Assembly: GCF_050003625.1 (NCBI RefSeq)
Contig: NC_134397.1
Span: forward strand, 280,358,070 to 280,422,069
Reading direction: 5' to 3'
Origin: Haematobia irritans
Taxonomy: Eukaryota; Arthropoda; Insecta; Diptera; Muscidae
DNA: 64,000 nt
Both the position numbers and the translations under genes were made by a program. Below, one piece after another: positions 31,442 through 41,489 of the stretch (position 1 is its first letter; each line of letters opens with the position of its first letter). Below the pieces are notes generated by a model. It had not been told where the DNA came from. It saw nothing but the letters and a program-made list of their open reading frames with translations, and did not search any database.

Positions 31442-34400
31442 GGCTGCATGTGATGCCTTAAAAGTTCTCCTGATGAAAGGGGACATAGATATAGTTCTTA
31501 TTCAAGAACCATATGTTTATAAAAACAAAATATGTGAATTAAGTACTCCGGGGTTCAAACTATTGCAGTATAGTGGTAATGATGTAAATCGAGCCTGTAT
31601 AATTGCTAAAAACGAGCTCAATTTGTTTCTGCTTCCTTCAATGTGCAATACAGACACTGTCGTTGCCAGTTTAGAAATAGCCAAATGCAAATATTGGGTA
31701 TCTTCGGTCTACATGGGACATGACAGGGAGATGCCTCCATATGCCGTTAAGACCTTAGTGGAGGAGTCACGGAAAACAAAGACGAAACTCATTATGGGAT
31801 GCGATGCGAATGCACATCATAGTATATGGGGAAGTAGTGATACTAATGCAAGGGGAGAGTCGCTAATAGAGTTTATTTTGCGTACTAATCTGGTAGTTTG
31901 CAACAAGGGAGATGTCCCAACCTTTGTCACTAAAAACAGGCAAGAGGTTTTGGACATCACCTTGGCCTCGCAAGAACTGAATGAAATGATGTCTGAGTGG
32001 CAGGTTTTAAGTGAACACAGCTTCTCAGATCATCGCTACATCAGTTTCAAATTTGATGTTCATATCACCAAGATCATATTTCCGCCAAATGTTAGGAAAG
32101 CTGACTGGAATAGGTATAGGGAATCGTTCAATATGATGATACCGGAAATAACAGAGACAAATATGAGAAATGTGCAAGATATCGAATACGCAGTGGAGCG
32201 GATTACTAAGGCCTTCAACATCTCACTGAAAGCTGCATGCCCTAGAGGAAAGCCAAGGGGGAAACATCGACCACCATGGTGGTCTACGGAATTAAGTAAT
32301 ATGAGGAAATCCTGCAGGAAGCTCTTTAACAAGGCAAAGTCCACCAGAGCTTCTGAGGACTGGGACGCTTACAAGAAGATTCTGAGAGGATACAAGCGAG
32401 AACTGAGAAAGGCTCAGCATAACTCTTGGAATGATTACTGCAGCAGTATTGAGAATACGTCCGAGGCTTCCAGACTACGGAAGGTTCTAGCATCCACCAA
32501 CTCCGCTCCAGGTTTCATTAAAACATCGGAGGGCAATTGGACAACGTCCAGTGAGGAGACGCTGGAGGTACTATTGGACACACATTTTCCTGGAAATCAG
32601 ACGGTTGAACCATGTACTGGCGGTGCCACAGTTGCTCAGCGGTCGTTTCCTGTCGAGGAAATTGTATCGGAAACTAGAATAAGATGGGCGCTAAATAGCT
32701 TTGGACCATTCAAATCCCCTGGACCTGATGGAATTACTCCGGCGGAGTTACAAGCTGTAACTGACAAAATTATCCCCTGGTTGTCGGTGATATATAAAGG
32801 ATGTATCAACTTATCATATATCCCAGGAAAGTGGAGGGAAACAAAAGTCGTCTTCATACCTAAAGCGGGAAAAGCCTCTCACTCGAGGGCGAAGGATTTC
32901 CGACCAATCAGCTTATCCTCATTCCTACTTAAGACTCTGGAGAGGATGATAGATATTTATCTTAGAACTAGCATCGATTCAAGTTTGTTCTCGAAACGAC
33001 AGCATGCATACTCGAAGGGCAGGTCTACTGAGACCGCACTACATGAACTAGTCAGCTGTATTGAAAGCTCACTATCTGTCAAAGAATACACAATCGTGGC
33101 GTTTCTAGACATCGAAGGGGCGTTCAATAATGTCCATCCGAGCTCGATATTAAATGGACTGACAACTCTGAATGTTGATCCATGTATACTCAGGCTGTTA
33201 GACGAACTGCTAATGAAGAGACGTATTTCAGCCACACTAGGACAAGCAAACATACAAAAGTATGTGAACAGAGGCACTCCCCAAGGAGGAGTTCTATCAC
33301 CTCTTCTTTGGAATGTTGCTATAAATAGCCTTCTGGTTACTCTAGAAAAAGAAAGGATAAAAGTGGTGGCATACGCAGATGATGTAGCTCTGGCAGTCAG
33401 GGGAAAATTCCCATCCACAATCAGAGATATTATTCAGAGGGCCCTCCGGATGACTGAAAAATGGGCGAAAGACAATGGTCTTGGGGTAAATCCCGCAAAG
33501 ACAGAATTAGTCATGTACTGCAAAGATCGCAAAACTCCCACGGTTAGGCCTATTTCCTTAGGGGGTATTGAAATTCCCTTTGGTGATTGTGCAAAATACC
33601 TTGGCGTTATTTTGGACAGGAAGCTGAACTTTAAGCTTAATATTGAAGAAAGGGCGAGGAAGGCAACTGTAGCTTTGTACTCGTGCAAAAAGGCAATAGG
33701 AAAAAAGTGGGGACTAAAACCAAAAATTGTGCATTGGCTATACACGACAGTGGTTAGACCTATAATGCTATATGGTGTTGTAGTCTGGTGGCCGGCACTT
33801 CAGAAACCGACTGGTTTAGATAAAGTTCAGCGTATGGCGTGTTTGTGTATTTCAGGCGCATTCAGCAAGACAGGAACAAATTCCCTTAATGTCATGCTGC
33901 ATCTATTGCCTTTAGACATTTTGGCCAAACAGTCAGCTGCAACAACGGCTGTGCGGTTGCGCGAACTATCGCTGTGGTCGGAAAAAGGTTACGGTCACAG
34001 TTCTGTCCTCAAAACAATGTCAGATGTGCCTAACGTAGTGGATTACACTTTGGCGAGTCCACTTTTCGACAAAAAGTTTGAGACTCTAATCCCCAATAGT
34101 GAGGCGTGGTGCACACAGACCCCGGGGAATAAAGAATATATAGATTTCTACACTGATGGCTCCAAATTGGATGGACAAGTGGGTTTCGGAGTATATTCTA
34201 ATGATTTGGAACTTCAAATAGCGAAAAGATTACCTAATCACTGTAGTGTTTTTCAGGCTGAAATATTAGCAATAAGAGAGGTGGCGAATTGGCTGAGAAG
34301 TAATGTTCCAAAAAATGTGGGCATTAATATATACTCAGACAGTCAACCTGCAATAAAATCCTTGGACTCTGTGTTCCTCAACTCGAAAACGGCCATCGAT

Positions 34401-34991
34401 TGCCGCAAATCTCTCAATGAGATGGCTGAGCAGTACAATATTCACCTAATATGGGTGCCTGGCCATAGGAACATACCGGGGAACTGCGAAGCCGATGAGT
34501 TGGCAAGGCTAGGGACTACCTTACATATTCCAGGGGAACTAGAATTTGTTGGTATGCCTCTAGCTACCTGCAAGCTCATGCTGCGTGAGAAGGCTGTTAT
34601 GATGGCAAATGTTCGATGGGAGAATTGCAAGGGTTGTAACGACACCAAGCAAATATGGCCCCATTTCAACTTAAACCGCACACTAGATATGCTAATGTTC
34701 TCGAGACGTCAGATATCACTCCTGATATCTGCTATAACGGGTCGCTGCCTGATAGGAGATTTTGCAAAAACTATTGGCGCGAAGTATAATGACTATTGTA
34801 TGAGCTGTCATGATGCGGAGGAAAAAGAATCAATTAAACACCTCTTGTGTGAGTGTCCTGCATTTTGTGTAAAGCGCAAGCAACTTTTAGGAGCATATAG
34901 CTTCAGATTACTGGCGGATCTGGAAAACGTTAACTTAAGCAGTCTGCTAATGTTTTTGGAACAATCTGGTTGGTTCAACAAAGAAAAATAA
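31401..34991 (+). CDS. LOA retrotransposon ORF2: endonuclease, reverse transcriptase, RNase H
   Basis: From ATG 31401 (MVLRILQINLHHCKAA) the frame runs 1196 aa without a stop; it is open from 31386 but has no earlier ATG. The apurinic-type endonuclease occupies about residues 1-220 (VLIQEPYV, MGCDANAHHSIWG, SDHRYISF with SDH near 210). Reverse transcriptase covers about 420-720 (KSPGPDGI, DFRPISLSSF, TPQGGVLSPLLWN, catalytic YADD at about 658). RNase H lies at about 915-1050 (FYTDGSK with D919, FQAEILAI, YSDSQPAI, WVPGHRNIPGNCEADELAR). A C-terminal zinc-finger-like region follows (CMSCHD, HLLCECPAF). The single-protein EN-RT-RNase H order fits the LOA/I superclade. All catalytic motifs are intact, so the copy may be able to transpose. 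The clade name is my inference from architecture. Confidence 0.92.
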   Translation: MVLRILQINLHHCKAACDALKVLLMKGDIDIVLIQEPYVYKNKICELSTPGFKLLQYSGNDVNRACIIAKNELNLFLLPSMCNTDTVVASLEIAKCKYWVSSVYMGHDREMPPYAVKTLVEESRKTKTKLIMGCDANAHHSIWGSSDTNARGESLIEFILRTNLVVCNKGDVPTFVTKNRQEVLDITLASQELNEMMSEWQVLSEHSFSDHRYISFKFDVHITKIIFPPNVRKADWNRYRESFNMMIPEITETNMRNVQDIEYAVERITKAFNISLKAACPRGKPRGKHRPPWWSTELSNMRKSCRKLFNKAKSTRASEDWDAYKKILRGYKRELRKAQHNSWNDYCSSIENTSEASRLRKVLASTNSAPGFIKTSEGNWTTSSEETLEVLLDTHFPGNQTVEPCTGGATVAQRSFPVEEIVSETRIRWALNSFGPFKSPGPDGITPAELQAVTDKIIPWLSVIYKGCINLSYIPGKWRETKVVFIPKAGKASHSRAKDFRPISLSSFLLKTLERMIDIYLRTSIDSSLFSKRQHAYSKGRSTETALHELVSCIESSLSVKEYTIVAFLDIEGAFNNVHPSSILNGLTTLNVDPCILRLLDELLMKRRISATLGQANIQKYVNRGTPQGGVLSPLLWNVAINSLLVTLEKERIKVVAYADDVALAVRGKFPSTIRDIIQRALRMTEKWAKDNGLGVNPAKTELVMYCKDRKTPTVRPISLGGIEIPFGDCAKYLGVILDRKLNFKLNIEERARKATVALYSCKKAIGKKWGLKPKIVHWLYTTVVRPIMLYGVVVWWPALQKPTGLDKVQRMACLCISGAFSKTGTNSLNVMLHLLPLDILAKQSAATTAVRLRELSLWSEKGYGHSSVLKTMSDVPNVVDYTLASPLFDKKFETLIPNSEAWCTQTPGNKEYIDFYTDGSKLDGQVGFGVYSNDLELQIAKRLPNHCSVFQAEILAIREVANWLRSNVPKNVGINIYSDSQPAIKSLDSVFLNSKTAIDCRKSLNEMAEQYNIHLIWVPGHRNIPGNCEADELARLGTTLHIPGELEFVGMPLATCKLMLREKAVMMANVRWENCKGCNDTKQIWPHFNLNRTLDMLMFSRRQISLLISAITGRCLIGDFAKTIGAKYNDYCMSCHDAEEKESIKHLLCECPAFCVKRKQLLGAYSFRLLADLENVNLSSLLMFLEQSGWFNKEK

Positions 34992-35510
34992 TCAAGAAGG
35001 TTCAGCGGTTAAAACTAGAAGTGCCCATATGTAATAGGTACTTTTAGTTAATGTGGTATCACAATGGACTGAATAGTCTAAGTGAGCCTGAATCTTAATC
35101 GGGCTGCCACTTTAACCTAACCTAACCTAACCTAGCCTGAACCGATTTCAACCAAACTTAGCACGCTTTACGACTAGGGCTGTCATTAGCGATCGATTTT
35201 GATAAATGCCGGGAATCGGGATTTCAAAATATAGAATCCCGGGATTTTTTTTAGGGTTCCGAAAATTTTGGGATTTTTTCGGGATTCTTTAAATATGGAA
35301 TAGTAAGTAATAGTTTAATTCAATTTAGTTTAATTCAATTTTATTAACAAAGAGTAAGTCAAAACGCAATTTCAAATTGCTATCATAAAAAAAAATTAAA
35401 AAGCAATTTTATATCGCTACCACGATTTTGTGATATTATCAACGGACCTTTTTTTATTTTATGTGACACGAATTCCATTCATTGTTCAAAGGTGGACCTT
35501 TAAGAAATTT

Positions 35511-35572
35511 ATCACAATGGACTGAATAGTCTAAGTGAGCCTGAAACTTAATCGAGCTGCCACTTTAACCTA
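35511..35572 (+). repeat. 3'-end fragment of the LOA-type retrotransposon
   Basis: ATCACAATGGACTGAATAGT to TGCCACTTTAACCTAT matches the 3' UTR of the 30.1-35.1 kb element with two substitutions, cut off at the first CCTAA unit. About 60 bp remain. Confidence 0.8.
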
Positions 35573-35603
35573 TCGTTTACTTCGATTTTTGATTAAATTG
35601 TGC

Positions 35604-36770
35604 ATTTTATACCCACCACCATAGAATTGTGACGGGGTTATAATGCATTTTTCATTCCGTTTTTAATACATCGAAATATCTATTTCCGACTATATAAAGT
35701 ATATATATTCTTGATCATGGAGAAATTCTAAGACGATATAACCATGTCCGTCTTTCTGTTTTTTGTAATCACGCTACAGTCTTCAATAATGAAGCAATCA
35801 TGCTAAAATTTTCACAAACTCAACCTCCCGATTTCGAGTCTTGAGCTTATAGAAACCGTAGTTTTAATCCAATTTGCCTGAAATTGCAAATATAGAGGTA
35901 TTTTAGGATCACAAAGAGGTGTGTCAAAAATGGTGAGTATCGGTCCATGTTTTGGTATAGCCCCATATAGACCGATCTCCTGATTTTACTTTTTGGACTT
36001 CTGGAATCCGTAGGTATTTTAGAACCTCAAAGAGGTGTGCCAAAAATTGTGAGTATCGGTCCATGTTTCGGTATAGCCCCAATATAGACCGATCTCCCGA
36101 TTTTACTTCTTGGGCTTATAGAAACTGTAGTTTTTATCCAATATAATGGAGGTATTTTAGGACCACAAATACGTGTGCCGAAAACTGTATAAGTCCATGT
36201 TTTAGTGTAGCCCACATAAGATCGATCTCCCAATTTAACTCCTTGGGTTTCTAGAAACCGTAATTTTTATCCGATTTCTCTGAAATTATAAATATACCTG
36301 TATATAATTTTGTTTTTATCGGTCCATTTGGTAAGTCCTCCATAGAGACCGATTTCACTTCTTGAGGGTATAGAAGGCGCACTGATCATGAAAATTGCTT
36401 GAAACTGAATGTAACATTTCCAGATTTTACTTCTCGTAATCATATAAACATTGGGGGTAAAAATCGCTAGATTTTAGATTTCAAATTAAAGCGATATCAT
36501 CTTTTTCTTGTACACTTACAAGAGATGTTAATGATTCCTCTAAAAAAAAAAAAACAAAAATGGTTATTATAAATCCAGTATCTGATATAATTTTCATAGG
36601 TAAAATCTTTAAATTTATCTTCGGGAATAGTACTGGTGGAGCTACTCTGCTTGGGAGAATATCTGTCATCAAACCCCCTGAAATTTGAAAAGAAACTGTA
36701 ATATTTTATTCATGGTGGTGGGTATTTAAGATTCGGCCTGGCCAAACTTACAGCTGTATATACTTGTTAC
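35604..36770. repeat. Modular dispersed repeat (F element) with CACCACCAT inverted ends
   Basis: The left end TTATACCCACCACCATAGAA is mirrored by CATGGTGGTGGGTATTTAAG near 36711-36730, before a terminal CAGCTGTATATACTTGTT. The interior is a run of imperfect modules about 100-130 bp long containing GAGTATCGGTCCATGTTT, GGTATAGCCCCATATAGACC and GACCGATCTCC. No frame is coding. It resembles high-copy repeats of muscoid flies; class unknown. Confidence 0.65.
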
Positions 36771-37159
36771 AGTATACTTCAGGTATAATAAATTCTTACT
36801 CAAGGTGTACCATAAATGTTTATTAACTCAATTTGTCGGGTATGAAATCTAAAGGCCGTTTGCACTGAATGAAGACACCAATTTATTAATAAAGCTAAAA
36901 AGCCACAAATTAACAAATTGGATACCGGAATTCAAAATAAAAAATCCCGGGACTCGGGATTAATCCCGTCCCGAAGTTCCCAGGATTTCGGGAAGGAATT
37001 TATCCCGGGTGACAGCACTATTTACGAGACTATAAACATATATGTGTTTCGAAAGAGAGACCTAGAGAGTATGCTGCAAGTAAAAGAATGGAAGTAACCA
37101 ATTGGCGCCTTAAAAATGTATATAACATACACAATCAAAATTTCATTAAATTTTTTTTC

Positions 37160-37275
37160 TACCAGTGTATGCCTAAGCTAAAACATAATAACTATGTTTG
37201 AACAATACAAACAATAAGTTGTTCGGAAATGTGTTTAGGGTATATGTTACAGAAGCGATTTTTTAGGGTGTAGAA
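37160..37275 (+). repeat. Right-end fragment of the TA-flanked B element
   Basis: TATGTTACAGAAGCGATTTT and TTAGGGTGTAG at 37243-37273 match the right terminus of the complete copies at 54132 and 58677. A CTACCAGTGTA-like motif at about 37168 may be a collapsed left end. No tRNA-like unit is retained. Confidence 0.5.
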
Positions 37276-38960
37276 AATAAAAGTGAAATTGGAGGAAAAT
37301 AGGTTTTTTTTTGTAATTTCTCCATTCAAATGAACTTCCAAGGCACAACTTCTAAAGTAATGTAACTAGACACTAGACTATTGGATAGTTGGGAAGAACT
37401 GTCTCTCTAGCATGTCTATTTGAACTGGTTAATTGATAAGAAAGCAACCGGTCAATGAATTGGTTTGTAGGTATCTATGTGGGGGTCAATTTACCCTTCC
37501 TGTGATAAAACTAAATTAATTTCACCGGTTGTTTTACCAATAAAAGGGTCAGTTTTTTTTAGGGTTGCCAGATGGGCTGGAATTTCCAGATTTTCTATGT
37601 CATGTCCAGTTACAAGCCATTCAATAATATTTCCAGCTAAATATACTTTTGATATAATATTTCAATAGAAAATACTATATGTTTAGTTATTTATCTTTTT
37701 CATTCTCAATAAGGTGAATTTTGAGTGCTAATTACTTTTAACCAGCGCTCAATTATACCCAGAGTGAGAAAGCGTCGTAACTCTAAATTTTGAAATTTTC
37801 ACTTTTTTGCCTTTATCTGTAAATTTAGTTTGTAAGAAAAGATTGAATTAAAAATATGCTCTCATTTTTTTTTAATTTAATTAAATTTACTTTAATTATG
37901 TTTATGAAAAGACTGAATTATAAATGTTTTGTTGTGTTTTTTTATTATTTATTTAAATATTTTAATAAATAGATTTATTTGTCATATTTGGGGATTTATG
38001 AAATCCATTTTTTTTATATCCAGCCAACTTTTTCCAAATTCCAGACAACAGGCCATTTGAATCTGGCAACCCTAGTTCTTTTCCTTTAGGACAAGTGAAA
38101 CAACCAGTTTGGGACTGGTTCGCCGAACACATACGTGCCGTGATAAACAATCGTATGGAGTATAAAAATATGGTTCGGCGTCGCGCAAATTAAAAACAAA
38201 ACGTGGATGCACACATCCGTGTTCTTGGATACAATTTCAATGAGAACATCGCTAATTTTGTTGGAATTTCAAATTCTCTATTAGAAATTTGTATATCGCA
38301 ATATCGTACACATATTCAAGAATATTTATCGATGTATACGTAAAATTCCATTCCATAAACATTCGCAAATACATGCCACAATTCATGTCTAGTTCTAAAT
38401 AGATTTGTATCGATGTCTGTGTGTAGAGAGTATCGAGATACACGAAGAAATATGCATTTCTACAATAAAATATGTGGATATTTTTAGATTTTCAGAAGAA
38501 CGCGCAGATATTTTTTCAAGAGAGGGAAATACTCTTGTGACGAGAACATACACGATGAGGTAAAAAATCGATCTGTTTTCGTTTGCCTCCCACGAAAGTC
38601 TCAATGGAATTATTAGTTACCCAGATCCAAAGAGGAAATTTCATTATGGACTACCCCCTAGTTGTGATTTTTCATGACGCTCAAGTGCTCATGGCGGGAG
38701 AAGATCCCTATGTGCGTGTTTTTTTTGTAAACATAATAAAAGTAATTGAAGACAGGGATTCAAGTGGCGGGGGGTCCAACAGATGCCAAACATCTGTTTG
38801 CCATATTCACTCACTTGCGAACGACCATTCATTATTTTTAGAACTTCAATCAATGGTGTATGTGTCTTCTTCCATGCCCCCATTGGTACAGCAAACCCAA
38901 TGAGAATTTACTGTGCGCAGGCGCACATGTCCCATAAGAAGACAAATCGTTAATGTGCCA
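37276..38960. other. Intergenic stretch without recognisable features
   Basis: AT-rich sequence with short frames only. Complementary CAGATGGGCTGGAATTTCC (about 37570) and GGCAACCCTA (about 38065) bracket an AT-rich segment that could be an old TIR element, but the match is weak. No gene seen. Confidence 0.4.
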
Positions 38961-39119
38961 ATTTAAATTTAGTTTGTGTGTTTTGGTATTGTGTTTTATC
39001 TCTCAATTTATGTTTTTATTTTCTCGCATAGTTCTAAAAAAATTTACAATATCTTTTGTTCTCCTCTTTCTCAGGTCCATGTACAAATAATAGATTCATC
39101 CATGTTTCTTGAATATTAA

Positions 39120-39170
39120 ACTTAAAAATAATAATAATTAAATGATAATAATAATAATAGTAATAAAGGG
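39120..39170. repeat. AAT/ATA-type microsatellite downstream of the actin gene
   Basis: Imperfect (AAT)n, interrupted by TTAAATG and GT, lies just beyond the candidate actin polyadenylation signal. Simple-sequence repeat only. Confidence 0.7.
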
Positions 39171-39215
39171 GGGAAATTATAATAGAATAGTTAAAGTTAA
39201 AATGAAAATAGCATA

Positions 39216-39221
39216 TTTATT
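39216..39221 (-). terminator. Candidate actin polyadenylation signal
   Basis: TTTATT on the + strand is AATAAA in the gene's sense, about 180 bp after the actin stop codon. A more distal AATAAA-type signal is possible near 39015, which would give a longer 3' UTR. Confidence 0.5.
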
Positions 39222-39402
39222 TGCTGGGGCGTGACCTTGTACGGTGATTGTATCCCTGGGCGGCATGTGATGGTGATACATGAAGAAAGTTTCAGCATCA
39301 GGAGCAGCACAAATGTCATCAGGGATTGTATCGTTGGTTGATGTCGACGCCAATTTTGCTGGTGGTGGTGCATTTGCTGTTGGTTTTTGGGGTGCGTGTC
39401 GC

Positions 39403-40551
<1,149 letters not shown>

Positions 40552-41337
40552 TTACTGTAACAAAAAAGGTATGAAACGGCAAAACCGTTTCGTATCCAAA
40601 TTAAAATTTGAATTCCACCCTAATTCTGATTTTGAAACAATTTGAGAGTGACAGATTATAGCAAAATAAAAAGCTGAACTGCCAAATAGAAATTCCATTT
40701 ACAATTTAGGAAAATTTGGGAATTTTTGCATGCGATTTTAGAGGATACATGGTGAGAATCATTTTAAAATACGTTCCCATGTTTCCCATCCCATGTTTTG
40801 AATCATAAATTGTCAGGATTTTATGTCTCCATACACGAGATTTGCCAACAAGGATTACGATCATTATTCGCTCATTTACAAATTGTAACAAACGCATTTT
40901 TTTTTGATAAATGGTAATTTTTTGTTTTTATTTTAATTTCTTCTAAAAAGTTTTTTTACTTTTATTTTAATTGAAATTATTTTTTTCGGAATGATTTCAA
41001 AATTATATATTAACTCTTCTTTTTTATTTAAATTCTTCCAATTAAATTTATTTAAACTTGAAAATCAAACAAATTTCTAATATTTTCTCGGTATTTGGTT
41101 TCTTTTCTTCACAAGTTCCAATATACAATATTAGATCTCTTTGAATATCTTTCACTGTGATTTGTAGTTTTTTGGCATTCGTAATCCTGGTTGGGTTAAG
41201 TTTTCGGTTATAATCCAAATATCATGATGGAGTAATCCTTTGAGTGGGTTGTATCACTTTTCAAATTTCCCAATATATAGCTTGATTCAAAATCACTTCT
41301 TTTTTGAATTTCTTTTCTTTTATTTTCAAATACTAAC

Positions 41338-41394
41338 CGTTTACAATAGAAAACTAAGAGACTAAATCAACACTTTCGCTGTAGAACTGCGAGT
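41338..41394 (-). other. Act87E: Non-coding first exon of the actin gene
   Basis: On the minus strand the predicted start at 41394 leads into CGCAGTTCTACAGCGAAAG and ends at a GT donor (ACG/GTTAGTA, donor 41337-41336). The matching acceptor TTTTTTGTTACAG ends at 40555. The resulting 5' UTR is about 78 nt with an intron of 783 bp. A split leader with one small untranslated exon is common in fly actin genes. RNA evidence would be needed to confirm the boundaries. Confidence 0.7.
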
Positions 41395-41426
41395 GACTGC
41401 TGGATTTCAATGTACTAATATTTATA
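41394..41426 (-). promoter_or_regulatory. Act87E: Actin core promoter: TATA box and initiator
   Basis: TATAAATA occupies 41426-41419 on the minus strand. An initiator-like TCACTC places the start A at 41394, 31-32 bp downstream of the first T, the ideal TATA-to-start distance. E-box motifs CACCTG (about 41483) and CATATG (about 41464) lie upstream and would suit a muscle-expressed actin, although such hexamers are common by chance. Confidence 0.7.
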
Positions 41427-41489
41427 CCAGACGTTGGAATTTGTGTATTCAAATAATTGGTTCATATGAGCGCCATCACATACACCTGC

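Larger units (their letters stand above)
30080..35135 (+). mobile_element. Apparently full-length LOA-type non-LTR retrotransposon
   Basis: A roughly 5-kb unit with a 5' UTR (to 30211), ORF1 with a DUF4780-like domain, an overlapping ORF2 of endonuclease, RT and RNase H, and a short 3' UTR. The UTR runs AATGGACTGAATAGTCTAAG, then GGGCTGCCACTTTAA, ending in tandem CCTAA repeats (about 35114-35135) instead of poly(A). Both ORFs are uninterrupted. The exact 5' terminus is uncertain (about 30080-30110), and I found no clear target duplication. Truncated 3' ends of the same family are at 35511, about 56690, 57111 and 61541. Confidence 0.85.
35175..37020. mobile_element. hAT-type element with 8-bp target duplication, interrupted
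   Basis: The left end TAGGGCTGTCA and the right end TGACAGCACTA are inverted repeats. They are flanked by TTTACGAC (35167-35174) and TTTACGAG (37021-37028), an 8-bp target duplication with one change. The outer parts match the intact MITE at 29742 (ATTTCAAAATATAGAATCCC on the left, CCACAAATTAACAAATTGGA on the right). The middle, about 35450-36880, is replaced by later insertions: a LOA 3' fragment and a modular F repeat. Confidence 0.8.

Noticed and set aside
30202..34681. Minus-strand frames opposite the LOA ORFs
   Set aside because: Antisense shadows of well-supported retrotransposon coding sequence.
35114..35135. Interstitial telomere from CCTAA repeats
   Set aside because: Only three to four units, located exactly at the 3' end of a retrotransposon and found again on its truncated copies.
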